Below, piece after piece: positions 45,522 to 57,165 of a stretch of DNA of 64,000 bases (position 1 is the stretch's first letter; each line of letters opens with the position of its first letter). The stretch covers positions 94,169,187 to 94,233,186 of the forward strand of contig CM066732.1 of NCBI GenBank assembly GCA_033961575.1, given 5' to 3'. Source of the stretch: Aselliscus stoliczkanus (Eukaryota; Chordata; Mammalia; Chiroptera; Hipposideridae). Below the pieces are notes generated by a model. The model made no database searches. It was not told the origin of the DNA and saw only the letters and a program-made list of their open reading frames with translations. The translations under genes and the position numbers were made by a program.

Positions 45522-45677
45522 CAGTAATACCTTGGATTGCAAGTAACTTGGTTTGTGAGTGGTCCGCAAGACGAACAAACATTTCTAATACATTTTAATG
45601 TGGTAAACAAGCACTGTCTTGCAATATGAGTAGTTTGTTTCCGGAATGAATTATGCTTGCAAACCAAGGTATTACTG
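45522..45677. mobile_element. Pogo/Tigger-like MITE (156 bp)
   Basis: TA at 45520-45521 and 45678-45679. Ends are CAGTAATACCTTGG and its exact inverse CCAAGGTATTACTG, with pairing continuing through TTGCAAG. The internal text CAAGTAACTTGGTTTGTGAG and 'GCAAGACGAACAAACATTTC' is non-coding. The TA duplication and end sequence fit the pogo/Tc1-mariner group; the family name is not assigned. Confidence 0.85.
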
Positions 45678-45679
45678 TA

Positions 45680-47588
45680 TATTTCCCTTTTACTATATTT
45701 TAGTTAAGTAGCACCACAAAGACTACTATGACTGAAGACAAAGACTGCAAATAACTAAATTCAAATAGTATTATGAAACAAATATAAAAGTCCATCACAT
45801 GAAATTTTAGAGCAAAATCTAAAATAGCTCGTCCACTAATATGAAGAGCAGTTGCATTTATCTGTGGCCTTATGTCTAGGCCTGATTAGGATGGCTCTTT
45901 CTAACTTACTAGGAATCCCTATCTAGGTTTCAGATTTCTGCTATCATATACCCATAAGCTTCTACCTACAAACATATTCGTTTAAAGAATCATTTCTGTG
46001 ATTTTTGACATTTGGTCATTCAACAACACTGTACATGTCTATTGTGTCCCAGGGGTCAAACTGAGCACAAGAAGAAAATGAGAAATTTAACACAAAGGTG
46101 AGAGAGATACTTTTTTTTCCTAGAAAAATTCAAAGCCTTCATAGTCCTCTGACAGAGTCATCCCAGAAGGGTTCAGCTCACTCATATCACTGAATTAAAC
46201 AAATAAATAATTTTTTAAAGTAATAGAGCAAGAACACCTACTTGCTTTTTTTGTTGTTGTTCCTACTAAAACGTACTCACAGTAATAGCTACTGGTTAAC
46301 AGCTTAAAAATAAAACAACTAAATATAATACTCCCCTCTATCAACTACTTTACTGCCCACCATTAAACTTCAACAATTTTTTTTTTAAGATGCCTTAGTT
46401 AGTGGTAGATCATTACATATTGTTTTACAGAATTTTAGATAGAATGTCACATGTTAAAACAGAACATCAACATCATGTAATAAAGGGGGAAAAATTGGTT
46501 TCTTACAGAGAGGATAATGACCTTTCTCATATCTGTTTATATCTGAACAAGAAGAAAAATATTTAATTTCCAAATGGGGTGGAAGGAAGATCAGGATAAG
46601 GAGAATGGAATGGAGAATATCATTTCAATGGGCGAAGTGAGAACATCATGATGAATGTTCCCAAAAGCCTTTTTGATATCGATCTGCTTGAGATGACTGA
46701 AATCTCATCCTTTGTGAAGGCAGAGGAAGGGACTCTAAGACAATGGGGAGGACTGGGCTTTCCAGTCCCATGTTTGTATCATCTTAAAATTCTGAGTTAA
46801 CTTTAAATTTTTCACATATGATTGAAGGGAGCCATGTCTACTAATTGAGTTCTTGTATGAGGCTCCTGGAATTCATGTTTTCTTTTAGTATGGCTTTCTA
46901 TTCAATATATTATAAATCCTATTCAATTCCTTTAGTCTCTGGTGAAAATGGGGAGATGAAGCAAGCAATCACCACATTGGGGTCTTCAAACTTTTGTTAA
47001 TCCAAAGCATGAATTTGAAAAGCCTTCAATATTTCAGTTTCAGAACTGGTAAGGAACAGGTCTAAGATCCACTCAGTCCCCTAGACTTTAATATTCTGTA
47101 TATCATATTCTGTCACATGGCTAAATGGCAAGTGGAGAGAAGTCCAGAAACCTAAGTGAGTAGAAGCATTGTTTTAGTTTGAGTGTTTATTGGCAAGTTC
47201 CAAGGACTGGAGTATGCTTTCAGGAAGGAGTCCTGGAAAGCAAGCTTAACAAACAGGAAAGACAAAACTTCTGTTGGTCCTCATTTCAACATCCTGCTTG
47301 TATGTTTCAAAGGCCACCAAGCAAAATGCCAACCCACTAAAACTACTGCGTAATGTATAAGGACAGAAATGGAAATTAAGACCTAAACGTTGAGTACTAA
47401 ATATATTAGATCTCTCTTCTTAAAGCATACATAGATTAAGTTTGCTAGAATTGAAACAAGAAAAATTAATCCAGCCTTAAATTTCTGGATAAAAATCAGA
47501 GCAAAATATGTACAAAACAAAATTGAGATCATTCCTGAATAACCAAGTTAATCCTTTTAAGACACTAAAAACAAGTCAGTCCCCCTCC

Positions 47589-47590
<2 letters not shown>
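45680..47590. other. Unassigned non-coding DNA
   Basis: About 1.9 kb. 46015-46090 has a faint antisense L2 look (GGTCATTCAACAACACTGTA). No gene. Confidence 0.4.

Positions 47591-47655
<65 letters not shown>
47591..47655. repeat. (CT)n microsatellite
   Basis: About 32 uninterrupted CT units. Confidence 0.98.
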
Positions 47656-47658
<3 letters not shown>

Positions 47659-49394
47659 CTTGACTTTCTTTTTATCTCTCACACACATCTCAAACCAATA
47701 TAAAAAAATTACTAAAAAAAACACAGATGTTTAAATTATACAAAATATACTCTACTTGTATCTGGAGTGTAGTAATTTCTATTAATACTAAAATAAGTAA
47801 CGCATAGAATTTAAGCAAAGTTTTACCCACATTACCATCCTAACATGCAGTTTTACAATCTATATGCAGATATTAATTAGTAGTAAGAAAGTACCTAAGG
47901 GATCAGAAATCCTATCAAAAAAATATTCAAGCAGAAAGAATGTTTTTCCTCTAAATAATACTGAATCCCAGGAATCAATCAATCAAACAAACAAACATAG
48001 AGTCTACATACAGAAGGCCAAGACTCTACCATCCTGTTTGTCGGTTGATCTCTTAGTTAAGCAAAGTCACCCTCTGGGACTTTGGATTTCCTCAGAAGCT
48101 GGAAGTGAAATGACCCCCATCTATAGATCCCGGATATCCACATGCATTTAACTTAAAGCTCCCATTACCCTGAAGGTTTATAAGGATCACTATTTCATTT
48201 TCATTTAACAAACAAAATTGCATATTAAATTCCTGCTACCTGGCATGTATCACGTGCAAATGCCACACTCGCTATTACTGTGATGGTGGTGGTAGGAGTG
48301 GGGAGGCAGCTTTGCTCCCCCGCAATCAGGGCTCTAATGTGGCCTTCCAGCACACTTGGAGAGCAGTCTCTCCTTGAGCTTTGGGAGCTGCCCAGCTATG
48401 TTCAGAGAAATTAAGTGATCCATAACTGCTTCCTAGATGATACCAGGCAAGCACTCTCTGCTACAAACTGGCTTCTTTGCTCAGATAATGTGACATTTAA
48501 TTTCCCCTCTGAAAGAAAAGTTATGCTGTGTGGAGAATCAAAATAGCCACAAGAAGTGGCAGAAGTCCTGCATTTAGAAGAGGCCCAAAACCTGCAGGAT
48601 GAAGATCTATTGAGGCAAACTGCATGAGGCCACTTCTGGGAGCACACAGCATATGAGAAGCTACAAATAAAGCCAGCGCTGACGATCATTATCGGGAACG
48701 AAGCAGAATGTAAGGTCTCATTGGCCTCGACTCAAACCTAGCTCCACAGTCAACTAACATTTCTCTTAGGAAAAAAGAAACTTAGAGAAAACTCAGTGTG
48801 AAAAGCATTCTGGGCCTTAGACATACTTCTCCAAAGGCAGTTCATAGGAATTTTTAAAGCACTCCTATTGATCTAAAAGTAGTTATTTGTAGCACCCTGC
48901 AAGGCTTCTCACAGCGAAACTATCTATCGACCCAGAAGAGAATGGGTCATTACAATAGACTTCATCAAAGACTCCACCTGAGCCTTTGTTCAGTGCTCAA
49001 TTAAAATGTTCATCCCAAAGCGCACCAGATGGCAAGGCCTGGGGATTCTGAATTATAGGTTTTGCTCCAAATAAGCCCAATGGAAGAGGTTTGGCCTCTA
49101 CCTTAAATTCTCAGCTTGGCTCAGCTTCTAGACTTAACTTCGCCCTGGCTTCTCCATCTTCCTTCTCCCGTCTTTTCTGAACTCCAGCAAAATTACAGCT
49201 CTTTCTCCCTCCGACACTTAGTTGTCTCATTATGAAGGTTTTTGGTACTAGAGGCCTTTGGATAGTTTTTGTCTGACCCTAACTCTGCTTGTCTCCAAGT
49301 CCTGAGGTCCTTAATTGACAGGCTCACCTGTGCGTCATTCCTGAACCAATCCTGATCAAGACAGTGGTCTCATCACAGTGCAGACAGGAATTAG
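47656..49394. other. Unassigned non-coding DNA
   Basis: About 1.7 kb. Small frames at 47864-48151 (+) and 48411-48689 (-) have no resemblance that I recognise. Confidence 0.45.
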
Positions 49395-49620
49395 TCTTTT
49401 GCTGTCAACTATAGTTTTCCACTGGGGTGATTTTCTTCCACTCAGGGATATTTGTCAATGTCTGGAGACATTTATGTTGTTACAACTGGGTGAGTATTAC
49501 TAGAAGCCAGTGGATAGAGGTCATAGATGCTGCCAAACATCCTACAATGCACAGGGCAATCCCCCACAACAAAGAATTATCTGACCCCAAAGTCAATAGT
49601 GCTGAGGTCAGGAAATCCGA
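49395..49620 (-). mobile_element. Old non-autonomous DNA transposon (MER-type, hAT-like)
   Basis: Body landmarks: ATTTGTCAATGTCTGGAGAC, TTGTTACAACTGGGTGAGTA, ATCCTACAATGCACAGGGCA, CCCCCACAACAAAGAATTAT and TCAATAGTGCTGAGGTCAGG. This is a common old eutherian MER element whose opposite strand starts 'caaccttggcactattgac'. Exact family not assigned. The frame across it is not a gene. Confidence 0.6.
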
Positions 49621-49682
49621 AGACCTAGCCTCAGGAATGTACCATGAGAACTCATACTCATACTGACTTAAACTTCACTTTA

Positions 49683-50114
49683 GGGCCGGCCAAGTGGCGC
49701 ATTGGTTGAGAGCTGGTTTGGGGATGCCGGCAGCCCCGATTCGGATCCCACGTGTGAGGGCCAGTGACACTGCCCTCTGCAGCTAACAACAGCTCCACCT
49801 GGAGCTGGGTTGTGCGAGCCCCAGCGACGGTGTAGGCTGCAGTGGGTGGCCGGCGGTGGCCAGCATGAGCAGCTGGCGGCTGGCATGGGCTGCCAATAGC
49901 CACGGTGAGCGACCATCCAGAAGCCGGCGACTGATCTGCCTCATCCGGAAAGAGCACAGTGATGATGCCAACATGGGCCAGTGAAGCAACGTCCTCCGCA
50001 ACTAGACTGAAGAACAAAAAGACAGCAACTTGTCTGTTCCCCTTCCTGGATTCCCCAATGCTGTTCCCCTCCCCCAACTTCCCAATAAAATCTTTAAAAA
50101 AACAAAAACAAAAA
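49683..50114 (+). mobile_element. Long tRNA-derived SINE (Rhin-1-like)
   Basis: Duplications AAACTTCACTTTA at 49670-49682 and 50115-50127 fix the ends. The head GGGCCGGCCAAGTGGCGCAT, B box GATTCGGATCC at 49738-49748, GC-rich middle with GGCTGC/GGCGG reiterations, ACTAGACTGAAGAACAAAAA, C-rich blocks, CCCAATAAAATC and an A-rich tail. Least decayed long copy here and a good reference for the family. The long minus-strand frames across it (up to 139 codons) are SINE artefacts. Confidence 0.93.
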
Positions 50115-50127
50115 AAACTTCACTTTA

Positions 50128-53100
50128 GCCTCCTATTGTGTTCCCCTTGTTGGTTTGATGTCTACCTCTTGTGCTAGTTCCTGCTCTGGTTGCTCCCTGC
50201 TGTGTCTGGAATCTTGTCCTGAATCCTGCCTGCTTGACTCTGATCTGACACTGGCTTTGTCCAGGCCACTCACCTGGATCTTTAATTGGAGTTCTATACA
50301 CATGGATCCACAAAGTCATCATCAATCTAATTTTTGGTATTCCCACTCTGAGAACCTCCACTGCCAATCCCTACCTACCAGATCATACTACACGAAGAGG
50401 CACGGTGAAGTCAACCTGATTCACAGCTCCTTTAGATATTGTGTTCTGGGCTGCTTAGCTGCCCTTCTCAAGGACCATTTGCACAACCTTGCGGGTCACG
50501 TTACACAACCTGGGTCTCATTTCTTCTCCCCGTCCCCAAAATCAGTGTCCCTGAGGTTCCAGAATGACTTGAAGCTGAGTTGATATCTCCAGGATGCTTT
50601 GAGACAATGATTCCTAATAGAGCAGCACTGAGCACTATGCCAAGAACAACACAGTGCCATTCAGATGCTTTAACCCAAGCTTTAGAGCCACGATGATTGA
50701 GGCCAGGACACCATTCTAGAACAATAATGGCCATTTCATAGAAGCCCAAAAAAGTACTGTTTGTATTATTCTCTTTCTCTCTATCTGGTTAGTAATTCTG
50801 TTACATGACTAGTCATCCCCCATCCTCCCATTAGAGAACCAATTTTCATAGCTATTTCCCTGGAAGGGACAGCCCCATGCCCCACTAGGATGTCACACTG
50901 CCCCCACATACAATATACGAGCATACCCATGCCTCCCTGTTATGGCAGAGAAAGTCATATCCAGGAGAACTTTGGCCTCATGGTCTTGTTCCAGATAGAA
51001 CCAAAAGAGAAAACAAGACAGACAAAGCAGTAGATGCAGAGTAGCTGGCAGGGATGATTCAGTCTACAAACATCCACACATCTCAGAAATGAGGGAAAGT
51101 TTTCAGTACACTGAAGTACACGTTGGTCGGATGACAGCAATGGGTGCTTGTTAGAAGCAGCTGAAGATCAGGGTCCACCAAACCACAGCTGGGAGTAATA
51201 TGTGACTGCAACAAACAGGGCCACTTTACAGTAAAATCAGGTTATACCAGTACTGGGGCTCAAAGGCTGTGAAATTTCAATCTTACTGGTTTGGGCCCCT
51301 GTTCTGACATTTGCATTGTTGCTTAAAATGCTACTTATATTGGATTATGAAGATCCTCTGCAAGGAAGATTCCCAAGAAACAAACAAAGAGGTACCTTAT
51401 GCACAAGAAATGATCATCCAAACTCTTTCTTCCCGAATACAGTAAAAGCAGCCATCTTCACAAGGAATCTACATCACCAGAGATCCCCCTGGGGGAAAAA
51501 AATGGAAGCGAATGGTCACAGAGATAAAACCTAAACTATTGCAACCATTCTAAAGGTTCTAGAGATCCAAAGTAGCATCTTCGTATTTTAAAATATAATT
51601 TTTAATAGCACAACACTTCCTTTATAATTCTCCTGGATTCATAGAGATACAGCTTCCAAAAAGAACATCAATTGAACATACGCATGTTGTGTAGCTTTTT
51701 CGGTGGTGGTGATAGATTTCTCATAAGCCATCCAAACAGTTCCACATCAACATCTTTGATTTCTGTTGGCAAACAGCAGCTTCCTGGGGTTTTGATTCCT
51801 CCTGGGCTCTGTCCCACTGCAGAGCCCATGTGTACCAAGGAGTCACAGATGCACAATCTGAGCAACATGAATTACTCTCAGATATCAGCAGAGAATACAG
51901 TGAACTAGGGTGGTGACTCCTCAAACCATGAATAACCTGTTAAGCTATAGCTGACAATGAAAGTAAAGCCTAAAGATATGAAATGCACAACTGATAAAGT
52001 AGACCAGTGTGCTTTTCCTGAGTAAGCAAGATCCAGATTTACATCAGCTATAAATAAGCACTCTCCCTTTCTTACAAGCCCCATTTTAATTGGCTCGAGA
52101 TTCTTAGAGGATTGATGAACTATCAATGCCCATCACCAGCATCACTTGTTAAAAACTTTGAAGCTCAGGCAGTTCTACATAAATAGGCCTTCCCATTTCA
52201 GCTTCTCTCTCCACTGCACAATTAAGTGAGTGTAGGCTAGGAAATCAGATTCTGTTTAAAAATAGCCCTGTCTCTTTCTGAATATGTTCATAGATGCACT
52301 AGGAATAAAAATCAAAACCTAGTCTTATAATAATTTTAAGGAATGAGTTTTATTCTATTTTGTTTTTGCAGTGCGTGGGAGTTCTACAAATCCTGTTCTT
52401 AATCCACTGTCCAATGGGATCTTCTAGGTAATTATGAGTTATGTCCCTACTAGCCATGTTAATTATATTACAATGCCTAAATTTCTGCTTTTTGCATTAA
52501 TAGTTTATTTTTACAACAGTAAAAAAAATAACCATCACTTGACTGGTATTACAAAGCTTTTTTGCCACTACACTGGGAATACTTTGTGTCTAACAAGTGG
52601 ATTTCAGCAGAACTGGAAGTCTATGGGGTGAGCCTGTGTATCATAATCATTGGACCCGATTAACCTGAACAGCAGATACCGCTGATAGCCCTAGTTGAGT
52701 CTTCTTTACCATGTCAATCTAAGCCAGGCTTTTATCTGCATCCATGGGGGAAATTTTCCCAGCTGCTGATGTTTCTTCCCACGTGAAAGAATAGGCATTC
52801 TCATTGCACTCCTGGATTCTCTGCATACCCCCATTTACTCTCCCCTTGACAGCACATATAAACCATACATGTCAGCTTTATCAGTCATCAAGATGATGTT
52901 TTAGCCTATACCTTCTTCCTTTGTCTGATTTCTCAATTTTGTTTGAATTTGGACAGAAAAAAATTGCCCTAGCACACCTCAATATTTGGTGCATTGGTTG
53001 GGAACACCAAGACATAAATCAAATGACTGAAATGTGGGAGAATAAAATGAACATGTTAAAAGATCTTGAGGGGCCTTGGGCTTTGGATTGTTATCTATGG

Positions 53101-53631
53101 GAAAGATGTTTAGACCTTAGCAAGTTGTGGAGGCTTTTATTAGCTCTTGCAATGCAGTTGGCTGTTTTTAAATTCTGTAACTTGGGAAAGGGACCTTAAA
53201 CTAGAGGCTGCATATTTCAACTCCGGTGGATGATTGCAATTTATCCAATGGTTGCTTTATATGGACTGGTTTTTATTTGTGGCTCTTTGTTTCTTTTATG
53301 GATGGTGACAGCCTAAAGCTAAGTTGCATGGCCCTCAACAAAAACACAAGTCTCAGGAGAAACAACAGGAATTGGGCTTCAACAATCCTGGGAATGACCT
53401 CATCAGGTACCAACTACATGGGGCCTAGAAAAGCCTGGACTTTCGTGGGCACAGGCAGCCTCATGGTAAAGGCTTGGCCTTACATTGTACAAACCTGGGC
53501 TTAGGACACATGTGCCAGTGACTCAGGGACCTCAGCTGGTAGGTCTCAAGGCCATACACTGGAGTAAGTGCTGAGCTGGGATCTGAACACAGGTTGGTAT
53601 TGTGCCAGCAATAAGTTTTTTAACAACTTGC
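50128..53631. other. Unassigned non-coding DNA
   Basis: About 3.5 kb with several medium frames (142 codons at 50155-50583, 92 at 52921-53199 and 92 at 53226-53504). None shows a domain, a signal sequence or splice context that I can support. No named repeat. Confidence 0.4.
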
Positions 53632-54095
53632 ATTAGTTTTATTTTGCTGTTGCAATGAACTTTATGACCTAAAGCAACACAAATTTATTATGTTACAGTT
53701 CTGGAAGCCGCAAGTCTAAGATGGGACTCATTGGGCTAAAATCAAGGTGCTGATAGGGCTGTATTCTTTCTGGAGACTCTAGAGGAAAATCCATTTCCTT
53801 ATCTTCCCCACTTTCTAGAAGCCACCTATATTCCTTAGATGGTGGCCCCTTCCTCCTTCCTTACCACAGTAGCACAGCATCTCCAAATACCTCTCTGGCT
53901 TGGACACTTATGCCTTCCTCTTATAAGGACCCTTGTGATTCTATTGGGATAATCCAGGATAATCTCCCCATTTCAAAATTCTTAACGTAATTGAAGCTGC
54001 AAAGTCCCTTTTGCCATGTAAGGTAACATCACAGATTCCAAGGACTAGGACATAAACATCTTTGGGGGACCATTCATTATTCTGTCCACCATGCT
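53632..54095 (-). mobile_element. MaLR/MLT-type solo LTR, antisense
   Basis: The minus strand reads 'GTCCCCCAAAGATGTTTATG', GTCCTAGTCCTTGGAATCTG, 'GGGACTTTGCAGCTTCAATT', GGTCCTTATAAGAGGAAG, then CTTCCAGAACTGTAACATAA with AATAAATTTGTGTTG as the polyadenylation region. This order is that of MaLR-type LTRs (non-coding ERVL relatives). No internal sequence is present, so it is a solo LTR. Subfamily not assigned. Confidence 0.65.
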
Positions 54096-55309
54096 GTCAC
54101 ACATCCAGCGTCTCCCTCACTTGGACATCGCATTTTGGATCATGGTCTTTGATGATTTACTAAACCTGCCATTCTGGGAGTGTAACATTTTCTGGTATGA
54201 TTGCTTTAGGGGTTGAGGTTTGATTTCTCTTCTAAATATGGGGGGTGTGGCCCACCAGTGAAAATATATTTTTTTTTTAACTTTCATTCTATCAAATCTA
54301 CAAGCAACCAAGCACTGAACAGGGTATTTTTTTGCAGGAACCACATGAACCTCACTCAGTAAGAGAGAGCTCAGGCTGCAAGCACTGGCAGAATCCCTTC
54401 CTCTGCCAAGGCTGTGGAAACCCCTCAACCCAGCACTTAGAGGTCCAGAAGACATTAATTACCGTGAACTTTTAATTCCCAAAAGCAATAGAATCTGATT
54501 TTAGAGTATAATTCCTTCCGGTTTTTACCATCTTTAGACTCCAACTTGTAAGAGATTACTATTTGGATTTTAATTTTTCTGAGAGAATTACAATGGGCGG
54601 ATTTACATTCAAATTTAGGCCATCTCCACATTGTTGGCATTTTATTTAGAGTTTCTTTGTGCATTTTTATTTGATTTTACTGCAGAATCTCTGATAGGTT
54701 ATATTGGACAAATGTAGCAGGACAGAACTTGGGAAGGGAAATAGAATACGGAGAACATTTTTGGCCGTGGAGCCAATTTAATTAATGCATTGTTCTAACC
54801 CATTTCAAGGCCTCCTGGGGCAAACTCTCCTCTCTACAGGAGTAGACCTGCCCAAACTAGTCCTGCTGGGTGAGTTGGTTTAATATGGCAGGATTCAGTG
54901 TCTGTGGTCATGAATGCGAAGCCCACTGCAGCACGCTATTGTGGAGCTGGTTACACACTCCAGGACTCTAGGGGGCTCCTTCAGTTTACAATTGTCTCGA
55001 ATGAATGGGCCCCTAGAGTTGTAGCAGTCAGGAAATAAGCCACATTCTCTACTATCAGGTTTGTTAGTTCAAAATGTGATACTTTGGACTCCATCTGGCC
55101 TATTCCTTTGTCTTTTCTTCAGTTGGATCTAAATTTGGGTGGAAAACAGGAGTGTTAGTTATTAGGCTCCTGTGAACTTTCCAGTAATTTTTATATTTTT
55201 TTTCTCTAATTGAACACTCTCTTTCTAGTCAATTTTTGATGTTACCTGCCTGCCTTGTGGGTCTTTGAGTTTCTATTCTTTTGCTTAGAGAAGATCTTAA
55301 CCCTTTTTA
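54096..55309. other. Unassigned non-coding DNA
   Basis: About 1.2 kb. A 112-codon minus frame at 54117-54455 is unsupported. Confidence 0.45.
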
Positions 55310-55660
55310 TGACATGAACCCCTTTAACAGTCTGGAAAATCTGTGTGCTACCTTTACAAACATAACATAAAACACAAAGGATTACAAAATAAACTATTCA
55401 TACTGAAACACAGTTCTCAAAAATGAATTTGAGATATAATGAGGATGAATTTTTATTAGTGCATTAAATAAGATATACTAAGGAACCAATAAGTACTATA
55501 ATTTCAACGTACTGAGTGACACAATATTTCAAGATATCTCTAGAAAATGGAAATGTCTATGACATCTGTTGGTGACAAAGTTATAAGAATGATAATTCTG
55601 ATGTGATACATTGTCCACAGTAAAAAATGAAAGAAATTTTTAGAAAAAGGTTAGTGAAAA
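55310..55660. mobile_element. Old interspersed repeat, family not assigned
   Basis: TGACATGAACCCCTTTAACA, 'AAACACAAAGGATTACAAAA', ACTGAAACACAGTTCTCAAA and TCTGTTGGTGACAAAGTTAT match a repeat text that I remember from many mammalian loci, probably an ancient DNA transposon. No ends are clear. Confidence 0.4.
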
Positions 55661-56799
55661 TAAATATGCAAATTTTTCCTTTTCAAGTTTATGTACACCC
55701 TTCATGGGAATCCAAGTCATAAATCCCAGACTTAGAGTGGCTGCCTATTGCTTTTCTGACATATAAAAATCCAAGAATTCTATTTTCCCTTAAAAGTCCT
55801 CTATCAGATCTCACTCTGCTTCTTGACAACTTACCAATCTCACCCTGCATCACTCCTCAGTGCTGACAGACTTTTATCAGAAACAAGTCAGATTTTAAAC
55901 ACTAATGCACAAAATATTCCAGTTTGCACATATGCATTTAATTCCATGATGTATTCACTCCAACTCCTGAGCCTTATTCACTATTATATTGTCCATGGTT
56001 TCGTTAACAGTCCCCTGTCCATGTGTGTATGAAAATTCCATAGAATCTCATCTCATTGAAAAGATGTGAAGACCCACTGAGTTTTCATAGAAGTGTAAGC
56101 GGAGTGAAAACCCACATTTCATGTCTTTTTTTATCATTATATACCCAGTTTGAAGCATATAGGAGTTCTCCGAACATTTGTGGAATGAATAACTGATTCA
56201 CTATTCAATGATAAACTTGCATTTCTAAGTGAAGCAAATGCATACAAAAGAGGATAAAAGTTATTTGGGAAACAAGAATGCATTCATGATGAAATTGGCT
56301 TTAATTCTTGGAATGTCTATTTCCTTATTATTAGAAATTATAAAGGTTTCTCTGCAAATGGTGCCCAAATACACAGAAAACAATCATCTAATTTTTTCTT
56401 ACAAAAGATATAGTGAATGTGTGTGTCAATTCTCTCATTGCCTTTGATAGAGATAAACATAAGTTTTGTACTTTGGGAATTGTACAGGGTCTTCATAGCT
56501 ACCTCCTGTTATGTTTCAGATGCTTTAATAAGCATATTTGCTCAATGAATCAGTTAACCTCTGTTCCTTGAATATTATTCAATAGCTTAGGACTTCACTA
56601 TTTTTTCCTGAAATATATGGATAACTTTTTGAACATGAAAAATATCAATTAAATTTTATCCTAAGATTTTAAAGTATGTATAGATAGAGCAGTTGTTTTT
56701 CAGTGGTGATTGTTTTTAGTAGGGATTGGCATAGATGGGTTTGTTCTCTAAGTGGTAGCAAAACACAACATTAATATATATCGTAATTTGTTTTTAAGA
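55661..56799. other. Unassigned non-coding DNA
   Basis: About 1.1 kb. 56120-56195 has a weak L2-like end ('ACATTTGTGGAATGAATAAC'). Confidence 0.4.
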
Positions 56800-57035
56800 G
56801 CCTAACGTTTTTGTCACACTGCAGATTAAGATCCATCAGTGGGTTGTGAAATCACATTCGTGGGCCACAAACTTTTTTAAAAGTAAAGCAGAATAAAGTA
56901 AAAATATATATATATCAGAATGCATTGCACATAGTAAGAATAAATAGTATTTGGTAAAACTTTTAGAGTGTGAGGCTATTGAGCTGCAATCTAACATGTA
57001 TTTTTTACTATGGGTCACTGTCAAAATATTTTAAA
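56800..57035. mobile_element. Old hAT-like MER fragment
   Basis: AGTGGGTTGTGAAATCACAT, TCGTGGGCCACAAAC, 'CAGAATGCATTGCACATAGT', AAGAATAAATAGTATTTGG and CTATGGGTCACTGTCAAAAT are collinear with a common non-autonomous MER element. Family name uncertain. Confidence 0.5.
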
Positions 57036-57039
57036 AACA

Positions 57040-57165
57040 TTAATTATGACCATTTTATTGATTTTACAGATGAAAAAACCATAGCTCCAATACAACCTAT
57101 CTAAGGTCACAGGGTGATGGGCAATTTAAGCAATGTTGTATCTCCTGACTCTCCTATAAGGAAGG
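57040..57165 (-). mobile_element. MIR SINE, antisense
   Basis: CCATTTTATTGATTTTACAG, ATGAAAAAACCATAGCTCCA and CTATCTAAGGTCACAGGGTG fit antisense MIR; diverged. Confidence 0.65.

Noticed and set aside
49658..50077. 139-codon minus-strand frame and overlapping frames
   Set aside because: It lies inside the GC-rich body of the long SINE. Similar frames appear at 20064-20449, so it is a repeat artefact.
50155..50583. 142-codon plus-strand frame
   Set aside because: Cysteine/serine-rich composition from CT-rich DNA, no recognisable family and no supporting signals.
52921..53504. Two adjacent 92-codon frames as a small gene
   Set aside because: They are separated by stops, I do not recognise either, and no splice sites link them.
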